From Aquipseudomonas guryensis (GTDB taxonomy: Bacteria; Pseudomonadota; Gammaproteobacteria; Pseudomonadales; Pseudomonadaceae): a stretch of DNA of 64,000 nucleotides. Both the position numbers and the translations under genes were made by a program. The notes beneath the pieces are model-generated. The model did not search any database. It was not told the DNA's origin and saw only the letters and a program-made list of their open reading frames with translations. Of this stretch, positions 45,317 through 52,587 are shown piece after piece (the first letter of the stretch is position 1; each line of letters begins with the position of its first letter). The DNA lies in assembly GCF_014164785.1 (NCBI RefSeq), contig NZ_JACJFN010000005.1, positions 62,001-126,000 on the forward strand. Reading direction: 5' to 3'.

Positions 45317-45612
45317 CGCGATGCCTCCTGCCCCGGCCTACGTCGGTGGGTTGCCCTGGTGTCAGACTCGTTCATTACCCACCCTCGCCAAACCACGGAA
45401 CACTGCGCATTACGGAACCACGGCACTCCTGTATGAAAATAATAGTCCGCAGTCTTTTATTGCCTTATTTCAATGATTTAGCGCCAAGACGCAGAACTTA
45501 AGCATTCTTATTTATATTAATTTTCATATATTTTTCAATTGCTTATGTTTGACGATCGGCAATAGCGGGCGCAAACTTCCGTGTTACTTACACCAGCCAC
45601 GCGAGGCGCGTC
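45317..45612. promoter_or_regulatory. AT-rich intergenic region before bacterioferritin
   Basis: This 296-base gap contains no gene. From about 45430 to 45550 it is far richer in A and T than its surroundings (long runs of TTATTTATATTAATTTTCAT type), which suits a promoter bound by MvaT/H-NS-type proteins or a supercoiling-sensitive promoter for bfr. A sequence resembling half a Fur box (GAAAATAATAGTC, 45435-45447) is visible but weak; no clear promoter can be chosen by eye. Confidence 0.45.
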
Positions 45613-46083
45613 ATGAAAGGCGACAAGAAAGTCATCCAACATCTGAACAAGATCCTCGGCAACGAGCTGGTGGCCATCAACCAGTACTTTCTGCATGCGC
45701 GTATGTACGAAGACTGGGGTCTGAAAAAGCTCGGTGAGCACGAGTATCACGAGTCCATCGACGAGATGAAGCATGCGGACAAGCTGATCAAACGCATCCT
45801 CTTTCTCGAAGGCCTGCCCAACCTGCAGGATCTCGGCAAGCTGATGATCGGCGAGAACACCAAGGAAATGCTCGGCAGCGACCTCAAGCTGGAACAGCAG
45901 GCCATTCCCGACCTGAAAGCGGCCATCGCCTATTGCGAAAGCGTCGGTGACTACGGCACCCGCGATCTGCTGGAAGACATCCTAGAATCCGAGGAAGAGC
46001 ACATCGACTGGCTGGAAACCCAGCTCGGCCTGATCGACAAGGTCGGCCTGGAGAACTACTTGCAGTCGCAGATGGACGAATAA
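45613..46083 (+). CDS. bfr: Bacterioferritin
   Basis: The 156-residue product is a heme-containing ferritin subunit that stores iron. It keeps the ferroxidase ligands Glu18, Glu51 and His54, and the heme-ligand Met52, in the motif D-E-M-K-H-A-D. E-E-H-I-D-W-L is the C-terminal metal helix. This fits the BfrB type of Pseudomonas. No bacterioferritin-associated ferredoxin gene is beside it. The AT-rich leader precedes it and a strong terminator follows. Confidence 0.95.
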   Translation: MKGDKKVIQHLNKILGNELVAINQYFLHARMYEDWGLKKLGEHEYHESIDEMKHADKLIKRILFLEGLPNLQDLGKLMIGENTKEMLGSDLKLEQQAIPDLKAAIAYCESVGDYGTRDLLEDILESEEEHIDWLETQLGLIDKVGLENYLQSQMDE

Positions 46084-46094
46084 GCCAACGCGCA

Positions 46095-46126
46095 TAAAAA
46101 AGCCCCGCTAAGTGCGGGGCTTTTTT
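46095..46126. terminator. Bidirectional terminator between bfr and the tad operon
   Basis: AGCCCCGC and GCGGGGCT form an 8-bp stem around TAAGT, with six A on one side and six T on the other. It serves bfr on the plus strand and the last gene of the tad operon on the minus strand. Confidence 0.9.
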
Positions 46127-46140
46127 ATGGCGTCGAACTT

Positions 46141-46827
46141 TCACAAGCACTGCATATCAGTACCGCAGGCTTCCGAATCACGCAGCGCCGGAGACTGCAT
46201 GCGCACCGTGGCCTCGGAGGTGATAACGATGCCGCGCCGGCCTGCTTGGCAGATATCGGTATAACCGGGCACCGCATTCTGCGAAGCGCCACTGAAACTG
46301 CCTTCGATATTGGCATTGTTGAAACTGGATGCCGCACTGAGCAGGCGGTCGACGATCGGTACCACCAGGTACAGACAGTACTGCACGCGGATCTTCAGCA
46401 GGTTGGCATCCTGGATGCCGGTTGCCGGACGGTACATCAGGTTGTCGTTGGGGATCAGGTAGTCCGACTCGTCACTGTCGAACTCCGCGAACGCACTGAA
46501 ATCGCTGAGGGTCGGGCTGATACGGGTAATGCGTACATAGTTGTCCACCTCGGCGCCGGCCTCGATATTGGCCTGCTCCTTGTCGGCATCGGTGTTGTGG
46601 TGGATGAACATCGGCGTCAGGCCACGAATCAATCCTCGGCGAATACCGTCGTAGCTGGCGTTGTTCACCGCGCCCAACCGGGCAGCCTGGAAGGTGGCGT
46701 AATTGAGGCTGTTCTTCGCCGAATAGATGAAGGCCGCCTGGATAGTACCGAAGATCAGCATGATCAACGCTGGCAGCACGATCAGGTACTCGACCATCGC
46801 CTGCCCCGACTGTTTGCGCCCACGCAT
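46141..46827 (-). CDS. TadE-like pseudopilin
   Basis: The 228-residue protein has the TadE/F-type leader K-Q-S-G-Q-A-M-V-E-Y followed by one membrane span (about 14-35), so it should be processed like Flp pilin (after Gly, with Glu at mature position 5). The periplasmic remainder has Cys residues near 152 and 197-227. It ends the tad operon, one base after the TPR lipoprotein gene, and probably forms part of the pilus or its assembly platform. Confidence 0.85.
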   Translation of the reverse strand: MRGRKQSGQAMVEYLIVLPALIMLIFGTIQAAFIYSAKNSLNYATFQAARLGAVNNASYDGIRRGLIRGLTPMFIHHNTDADKEQANIEAGAEVDNYVRITRISPTLSDFSAFAEFDSDESDYLIPNDNLMYRPATGIQDANLLKIRVQYCLYLVVPIVDRLLSAASSFNNANIEGSFSGASQNAVPGYTDICQAGRRGIVITSEATVRMQSPALRDSEACGTDMQCL

Positions 46828-46828
46828 C

Positions 46829-47278
46829 TCAGCGCTCCGCCGGCTCTAGCGGCACCTCGAACACCCGCATCACCGCTTCCGCCTTGCTCGCGACCGGTGC
46901 CACGCGCGGGTCGTTGCGGTCGATGTGCAGGTACATTTCCGCCACGCTCTGCCCCACCCCTTGCAGTTGCAGGTAGATCAGGTTGTGCCAGGCCTTGGCA
47001 TGCTTGGAGTCACGCAAAAGTGCCTCGCGATAGGCCTGCATGGCGCCATCGACCTCCCCCTCTTGAGCCAGGCTGTTGCCCAGGCGATAGCGCAAGTCGG
47101 CGTCTTTGGGCAGCTGTTCGCTCAGGTAGCGGTATTCCAGGCTCGCGCGAGCATAGTCGCCTGCCGCGTAGGCCTCGCTGGCCTGGCGTTGCCGATCGAG
47201 CAGATCGCCACGCTCCCCAGGAAAACCGGCACAACCGGCCAGCGCTGCCAACAGGCAACAAATCATCAGGCTGCGCAT
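46829..47278 (-). CDS. TPR lipoprotein (TadD-like)
   Basis: The 149-residue product has a lipoprotein signal (L-A-A-L-A-G-C-A-G, Cys at 16) followed by two or three TPR units (A-S-E-A-Y-A-A-G-D-Y-A-R-A-S-L-E-Y; then Y-R-L-G-N-S-L-A-Q-E-G-E-V-D-G-A; then a third, weaker one). TadD lipoproteins have this outline and are pilotin-like assembly factors for the secretin. It overlaps the DUF192 gene by 13 bases. Confidence 0.82.
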   Translation of the reverse strand: MRSLMICCLLAALAGCAGFPGERGDLLDRQRQASEAYAAGDYARASLEYRYLSEQLPKDADLRYRLGNSLAQEGEVDGAMQAYREALLRDSKHAKAWHNLIYLQLQGVGQSVAEMYLHIDRNDPRVAPVASKAEAVMRVFEVPLEPAER

Positions 47279-47625
47279 GAAAAAACATCTCCTTCGCTAA
47301 TATTCAGACGTTCCGCTTCGCCCCAGGCCAGCTCAATCACGCTGTGTGCGCCAGCGCAGGCCGCCATGCGCCAGGGCTTGAGCCGGCGGCAAATTTTCAC
47401 GACACGCCCCTCGCCATCGAGAAACAGCACGTCGATGGCATACCCCATGAACCAGCAGTGCACCGCATTGCAGGGTTTCAGCCAGATGCCCTGCTGCGGC
47501 AGAGGCTGTGGTCGACCCAGCAGGCCACGCGCCCGCCGCCACCAATCGAAAGCGATCAACAGATGTAACTCGCTGATCCGCTCTCCAGCCCGCTGTACCT
47601 GCACAGCCCGGTAGCCAGGTTTCAT
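47266..47625 (-). CDS. DUF192 protein in the tad operon
   Basis: The 119-residue protein has the DUF192 core: a short strand-rich part with A-R-G-L-L-G-R near residue 32, the W-F-M-G-Y-A-I-D-V-L-F-L-D segment and C-R-R-L-K-P-W-R. DUF192 has no agreed function; some members are periplasmic, but no signal peptide is seen here. It starts about 3 bases after the tadC stop (an in-frame GTG at 47631 overlaps it), so it is translated with the Tad genes. Confidence 0.78.
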   Translation of the reverse strand: MKPGYRAVQVQRAGERISELHLLIAFDWWRRARGLLGRPQPLPQQGIWLKPCNAVHCWFMGYAIDVLFLDGEGRVVKICRRLKPWRMAACAGAHSVIELAWGEAERLNISEGDVFSCAA

Positions 47626-47627
47626 CG

Positions 47628-48503
47628 TCACTGCGCCATGAACTTGACCGCGATCGGAAACAGCAGGATCACGAACGTCAGCGGGAAGATAAACAGGATC
47701 AATGGGACGATCAGCTTGACCGGTGCCTGCATGGCGGTTTTCTCGGCGCGCTGGAAGCGCTCTTCGAGGCGCTGCTGGGCCTGGATCTGCAAGGTCGTCT
47801 TGAGGCTCGAACCCATTTTTTCGGCCTGGATCACCGCGCGCACGAAGGTAGAGATGTCCTTCAGGTTGATGCGCTTTTCCATGCGTGCCAGCGCTTCGGC
47901 ACGCGGCAACCCGGAGCGGATATCGCGCAGGACGATGCGAAATTCGTTCTTCATCGCCCCATTGGGCCCCTTGTCCACCGCCTGTTGCAGGGCGCCGAGG
48001 AAGTTCAGACCGGCATCCACGCACATGGTCAGGTATTCGAGGAACACCGGGAGGTTGCGCACGATGTCACGGTCGCGGCGCTGGCGCGTATCGTTGATCC
48101 ACAGCTCAGGCAACACAGCGCCGAGCACGAACATCAGTAGCAGCACTGAACCCAGCACACCGCTCTTGCCACTGAGCATCGGCAGCAGGGCAATCAGCGG
48201 CAGGAGCAGGGCCAGCACCACGCACAGGGCGAAGTAGTCTTCCGGGGTCAGCACATACAGCGCACCGGTGCGCTGCAGACGCCGATCCAGCCAGTCCAGC
48301 ACCTTGGGCGGCAGACTGGCGCCGACGAAATAGGAGACCAGGCGCACCAGGGGCCAGACCGGCTTCATCAGCGGTGGCACCGGATCCATGTAAGTGCGGT
48401 TCTCTTCCGGCAGGTAGCGGAACAGGGCCATGAACACCAGGATCAGGCAGGTTACCGCCACGCCGGTACCCGCACCGCTGAACAGGGCTAGAAGTTCGCT
48501 CAT
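47628..48503 (-). CDS. tadC: Tad platform protein TadC
   Basis: TadC forms, with TadB, the inner-membrane platform on which the TadA ATPase acts. The 291-residue protein has the T2SSF domain with membrane spans at about 15-30, 92-112, 115-132 and 262-282, the cytoplasmic part with V-F-L-E-Y-L-T-M-C-V-D-A-G-L-N and the C-terminal P-V-K-L-I-V-P-L-I-L-F-I-F-P. The ATG shares its last base with the tadB stop. Confidence 0.92.
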   Translation of the reverse strand: MSELLALFSGAGTGVAVTCLILVFMALFRYLPEENRTYMDPVPPLMKPVWPLVRLVSYFVGASLPPKVLDWLDRRLQRTGALYVLTPEDYFALCVVLALLLPLIALLPMLSGKSGVLGSVLLLMFVLGAVLPELWINDTRQRRDRDIVRNLPVFLEYLTMCVDAGLNFLGALQQAVDKGPNGAMKNEFRIVLRDIRSGLPRAEALARMEKRINLKDISTFVRAVIQAEKMGSSLKTTLQIQAQQRLEERFQRAEKTAMQAPVKLIVPLILFIFPLTFVILLFPIAVKFMAQ

Positions 48504-49360
48504 CAGGCGTCGATCCGGGTGATTTTCTTGATGAAGACGAAACCGAGCACTTCCATCACCACCATCACCGTCAGCACCATCAGACCCACGCGCGTGGTGT
48601 ACAGCTGGCTCATGGCTTCGGGTTCGATGGCACTGAGGATGCCGGCGAGAAAGATCGGCAGCATGGCCATGAAAATACCCTGGGCGCGGCCCTGGGAGGT
48701 CAGGCTGTCAATTTTGCCTTCCATGACCTTCTTGCGCCGCAGGGTATTGGCCATGCCGTTGATGGTTTCCACCAGATTGCCGCCCACCTCACGACTGATG
48801 CGCACCGCCGAGCTGGCCATGATGAAAGAGGGCAACGGAATGCGCTCCTCCATCTTCACCAGGGCATCTTCCAGGGTCACGCCCAGGCGCAGTTTCTTCA
48901 CCAGCAGGCCAAATTCCTGGGACAAAGGTGCAGGTGACTGCTGCACCACGTTCTCCAGGGCCATGTTCAGACTGGCCCCCGACTGCAGGCTGCTGGACAG
49001 CAGCATGAAAGCATCCGGCAACTGCTCCTCGAACTTCATCAGGCGCTTGCGTCGCAGCATGCCGAAGAACATCCGCGGCACGAAAAGCATGAGCACGGCA
49101 CCGGCCACGGTGAGCACGGTGATCTGGAACAGCACATGGAGAAACAGCGGCACGATCACCAGCAGCATCAGGTTGAAGATGAACAGTTGCTGGCCGCTGG
49201 CGAAGATGAACATGTCGGCCAGCTCCACCTCGGCACTGGCGCTGAACTGGCGGCGGTAGAAGCCCAGGTTGGCGAGGATCACCCGGCCGAAAATCAGCAC
49301 CAGGCAGCACACGCTGACGGCAATGGCCGCCACGCAGACGATGAACATCAAAGTGCTCAT
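48503..49360 (-). CDS. tadB: Tad platform protein TadB
   Basis: The 285-residue T2SSF-type membrane protein has N-terminal spans (about 5-25, 55-75, 78-98), a soluble part with L-P-D-A-F-M-L-L-S-S-S-L-Q-S-G-A-S and E-V-G-G-N-L-V-E-T-I near 185, and two C-terminal spans. One base separates it from tadA. Its role is to hold the ATPase and extrude pilin. Confidence 0.92.
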   Translation of the reverse strand: MSTLMFIVCVAAIAVSVCCLVLIFGRVILANLGFYRRQFSASAEVELADMFIFASGQQLFIFNLMLLVIVPLFLHVLFQITVLTVAGAVLMLFVPRMFFGMLRRKRLMKFEEQLPDAFMLLSSSLQSGASLNMALENVVQQSPAPLSQEFGLLVKKLRLGVTLEDALVKMEERIPLPSFIMASSAVRISREVGGNLVETINGMANTLRRKKVMEGKIDSLTSQGRAQGIFMAMLPIFLAGILSAIEPEAMSQLYTTRVGLMVLTVMVVMEVLGFVFIKKITRIDA

Positions 49361-49361
49361 G

Positions 49362-51017
49362 TCACAACCCCGTATCGGTGGCGAAGATGCTCATGTCCAC
49401 GGGAATGCCGCGGCTGCGCAACTCTTCGTAGAACTCCGGCACCTGGCCGGTGGCCATGTAACGCCCCTGCACCCGGCCATTCTGGTCGAAGCCCTGCTGC
49501 CGGAAGCAGAAGATCTCGTTGAGCAGGATAGTGCCCTGCTCCATGCCAGTGATCTCGGTGATGCTGGTGATGCGCCGCGAACCATCGCCGAAACGGGTCT
49601 GCTGCACGATCAGGTTGACCGCCGAGGAAATTTGCTCGCGGATGGCCTGCACCGGCAGGTCCATACCGGCCATCAGTACCATGACCTCCAGACGACGCAG
49701 CATGTCGCGCGGCGAGTTGGCGTGGCCAGTGGTCAACGAACCATCATGGCCCGTGTTCATCGCCTGCAGCATGTCCAGCGCCTCGCCGCCACGACACTCA
49801 CCGACCACGATACGGTCCGGGCGCATGCGCAGGCAGTTGCGCACCAGGTCGCGAATAGTCACCTGGCCCTTGCCCTCCATGTTCGCCGGACGCGACTCCA
49901 GCGAAACCACGTGAGGCTGCACCAGTTTCAGTTCGGCGGCGTCTTCCACGGTGACCACCCGCTCCTCCACGGGAATGAAGTTGGAGAGGATGTTCAGCAG
50001 TGTAGTCTTGCCCGAACCGGTACCGCCGGAGACCACAATGTTCAGCCGCTGCTCCACCGCCGTGCGCAGGAAAGTCACCATCGGCTCGTTGATCGAGCCG
50101 TAGCGCAACAGGTCATCGGTGGTCAGCTTGTGGATGGAGAACTTGCGGATGGTCAGGCATGGACCACGCAGCGCCAGCGGCGGAATGATGGCGTTGACCC
50201 GCGAGCCATCCTTGAGACGCGCATCGACCATCGGCGAGCTTTCGTCGATGCGCCGTCCCAGCGGCGAGATGATCCGTTCGATGGTCGCCATCACCGTGGC
50301 ATCGGAGCTGAAGCTGATCGCCGAACGCTCCAGGCGCCCGGCCCGCTCGACGTAGATATCGTCGTGGCGGTTGACCATGATCTCGCTGACGCTCTCGTCG
50401 GCCAGCAGGTCTTCCAGGGGACCGAGGCCGACCGCCTCGTCCAGCACGATCTTGTGCAACACGCTGCAATCGATGCACTTGGGCAGGCGCCCGCGAATCT
50501 GCTCCATGACCTCGTCGACCAGTTCCGCCAGGCGCGCACGCACCTCGTCATGGGCCATGGTCTCCAGGCTCATGCGGCGCAGGTCCATGGCGCGGAACAG
50601 CTCGGCGTGGATGTACTTCGACCACTCCATGTAGGCCGCCTGGTCGTGCGTCACGATGCCGGCCGCTTCCGCCTCGTTGAGCGGCAGATCGCTATCGCTG
50701 GGCGGCATGGCCTCCGCTTCGACCTGCAGCGAGCGCACCCGTACCAGGTAACCACCGATGCCAATCTGGTCACTGTCGCTCAGCGGCCCGTAGCGCCCGA
50801 TCAGCTTGCCGTTGACTTCGACCTCGTAGCCACGACTGAGGTCTTCGACGAACAGGCCGGCTAGTGAGCGCTCAATCCGCGCATGGATCGGCGCCACTTT
50901 CCAGCCGCGCAGACGCAGGATGCAGGTGCGCGCCTTGCCCAACTCGCACTGCGCGGCCGTGCAGGTGACCTTGTCGACCGGCTGACCGTTGCGGTAGGTA
51001 ACCTCTAATTCGAACAT
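49362..51017 (-). CDS. tadA: Tad secretion ATPase TadA (CpaF) with N-terminal FHA-like domain
   Basis: TadA powers pilus assembly. The 551-residue protein has an N-terminal FHA-like domain (about 1-98): G-K-A-R-T near 27, I-H-A-R-I at 44-48, V-N-G at 68-70 and the C-terminal strands. The canonical phosphothreonine residues are not kept (G-K for G-R, and Ala in place of the Ser before His45), so phosphate binding is doubtful. The ATPase part starts at about 155: Walker A G-G-T-G-S-G-K-T at 331-338, Walker B R-I-V-V-G-E near 402-407, and the His box [11 protein letters not shown] at 423-433. It is about 130 residues longer than a plain TadA because of the extra domain. Confidence 0.9.
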   Translation of the reverse strand: MFELEVTYRNGQPVDKVTCTAAQCELGKARTCILRLRGWKVAPIHARIERSLAGLFVEDLSRGYEVEVNGKLIGRYGPLSDSDQIGIGGYLVRVRSLQVEAEAMPPSDSDLPLNEAEAAGIVTHDQAAYMEWSKYIHAELFRAMDLRRMSLETMAHDEVRARLAELVDEVMEQIRGRLPKCIDCSVLHKIVLDEAVGLGPLEDLLADESVSEIMVNRHDDIYVERAGRLERSAISFSSDATVMATIERIISPLGRRIDESSPMVDARLKDGSRVNAIIPPLALRGPCLTIRKFSIHKLTTDDLLRYGSINEPMVTFLRTAVEQRLNIVVSGGTGSGKTTLLNILSNFIPVEERVVTVEDAAELKLVQPHVVSLESRPANMEGKGQVTIRDLVRNCLRMRPDRIVVGECRGGEALDMLQAMNTGHDGSLTTGHANSPRDMLRRLEVMVLMAGMDLPVQAIREQISSAVNLIVQQTRFGDGSRRITSITEITGMEQGTILLNEIFCFRQQGFDQNGRVQGRYMATGQVPEFYEELRSRGIPVDMSIFATDTGL

Positions 51018-51027
51018 CTGGTTACCC

Positions 51028-52512
51028 TCAGTCGAGCAGGCCGTTCTTCACGGTCTTGCCAAAGTCATCACGCATGCGATTGGCACGCTCGATTTCCCGC
51101 TGGTTGGCGCCGCTGCCGGCAATCATCAGCTCTGGAGTGATGAAGATCACCAGCTCGGTCTTGCCGCCCTTGAAGCTCTTGCTACGGAACAGTGCCCCCA
51201 GCACCGGGACATCTTTCAACCAGGCCACGCCCTCATAGGACTGCTGGCTGTCCTGATTGACCAGCCCGGACAGCACCAGGGTTTCGCCGACTTTCAGCTG
51301 CACTTCGTTATCGGTGCGACGGGTCTTGAATGCCGGGTAATCCCCCACCTGGTTGGCCTTGTCCAGCTGGCTGATCTCGGCCATCACCTTGGCCGCGATA
51401 CGGTCACTGCCGTAGATCTGCGGGGCGATGTTGAGGATGATGCCGAACTCCTTGTACTCCACCGAAGGGCCGTTGATGCTGCTCGTCACCACCGGCACTT
51501 CGCCGCCCACGGTCAGCTCGGCATTGCCGCCGCTGCGCGCAGACAGACGCGGCGAAGCCAGGGTCAGGGCCGAGCCGTTCTTCTCCAGCAGGTTGATGCG
51601 AGAAGTGATCTCGGTGGCGATACCGAAGTAGGTATTGGTGCCGGTATTGCCGATCGCATCGTTGAGCTCATCGAACGTCCCGGCCGCGCTGGGGAACTGG
51701 CCGCGGAAGTAGTCATTGGTGATGCCATCGGCCGAATGGGCGAGCGTCGGCCCGTTGATGCTGGTACTCCAGTTGATGCCCAGTTCTTCCACGTCGTCCT
51801 TGGCGAACTCGGTAATGCGCACGTCGAAGTAGATCATCGGGGCGACGAAATCGGACATTGGCTGCGCCAGCACCAGCAAGTCTGGATAGCGCTCCTGCAG
51901 CAGCTTGATGCGTTCCATGTCGATCTCGTTGAGATCACCGTCGACCACGATCTGCCGGCCCACCGGTTTGATCGAGATACCGGGAATCTGCCCAAGCATG
52001 GCCCGCACTTCCTCGAGCATCAGCCCGGAGTCGGACTTGGTTGCCGCCCCTGTCTGCTCTTCGGCCAGCACCAGCACATTGTCGTAGAACTTCACGGCAT
52101 CCTTGACCCGCTGCAGGTCGCGACTGTGCAGCTGCCCATCCATGACCACCTGACGACCAACGGTGCGGATCTTCAATCCGGGGATATCGGCCAGCAGTGC
52201 ACGCAGTTCGCCGATCTGCCGATAACCATTGGCCTTCACCACCACCACGCCCATCTGCTCGCGATGGCCATCGGTGAACCACACCTGCACGGTGGTTTCG
52301 CCTTCGTTTTCGGCGGTGATGACCATTTCCTGATTCTTCAGCAAAGTGGCGCTGATCACCTCCACGTCCCCTACCGCCAGACGTTCGATGCCAGGCGTTT
52401 CGAGTACCCGTACATCACCACTGTAAAGCGTCAGCTGTGCCGGAAGATCCTCGGCCAGCGCCGGAAACAGCGTTCCCATCCCCAAAAACAGAACCAGCAA
52501 GCGTGCTTTCAT
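51028..52512 (-). CDS. rcpA: Tad secretin RcpA (CpaC)
   Basis: RcpA forms the outer-membrane channel of the Tad system. The 494-residue precursor has a signal peptide (cleavage near A-L-A-E at about 21), a T2SS-type N-terminal domain (V-R-V-L-E-T-P-G-I-E-R), two tandem similar segments of about 55 residues (I-P-G-L-K-I-R-T-V-G-R-Q-V-V-M-D-G near 109-126 and I-P-G-I-S-I-K-P-V-G-R-Q-I-V-V-D-G near 176-193; BON-like) and the C-terminal secretin domain with V-P-V-L-G-A-L-F and T-E-L-V-I-F-I-T-P. It is about 10 bases before tadA. Confidence 0.92.
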   Translation of the reverse strand: MKARLLVLFLGMGTLFPALAEDLPAQLTLYSGDVRVLETPGIERLAVGDVEVISATLLKNQEMVITAENEGETTVQVWFTDGHREQMGVVVVKANGYRQIGELRALLADIPGLKIRTVGRQVVMDGQLHSRDLQRVKDAVKFYDNVLVLAEEQTGAATKSDSGLMLEEVRAMLGQIPGISIKPVGRQIVVDGDLNEIDMERIKLLQERYPDLLVLAQPMSDFVAPMIYFDVRITEFAKDDVEELGINWSTSINGPTLAHSADGITNDYFRGQFPSAAGTFDELNDAIGNTGTNTYFGIATEITSRINLLEKNGSALTLASPRLSARSGGNAELTVGGEVPVVTSSINGPSVEYKEFGIILNIAPQIYGSDRIAAKVMAEISQLDKANQVGDYPAFKTRRTDNEVQLKVGETLVLSGLVNQDSQQSYEGVAWLKDVPVLGALFRSKSFKGGKTELVIFITPELMIAGSGANQREIERANRMRDDFGKTVKNGLLD

Positions 52513-52587
52513 TGTGGTTATCTCAAAGCCCTAGCATTTTCTTTTTATGCAGCGGCGCGCACGCCGCTGAGGTGGCAGCGAGCTGCC

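Noticed and set aside
45435-45447. A Fur box before bfr
   Set aside because: Only about 10 of 13 positions of half a site agree, in an AT-rich region where such matches arise easily.
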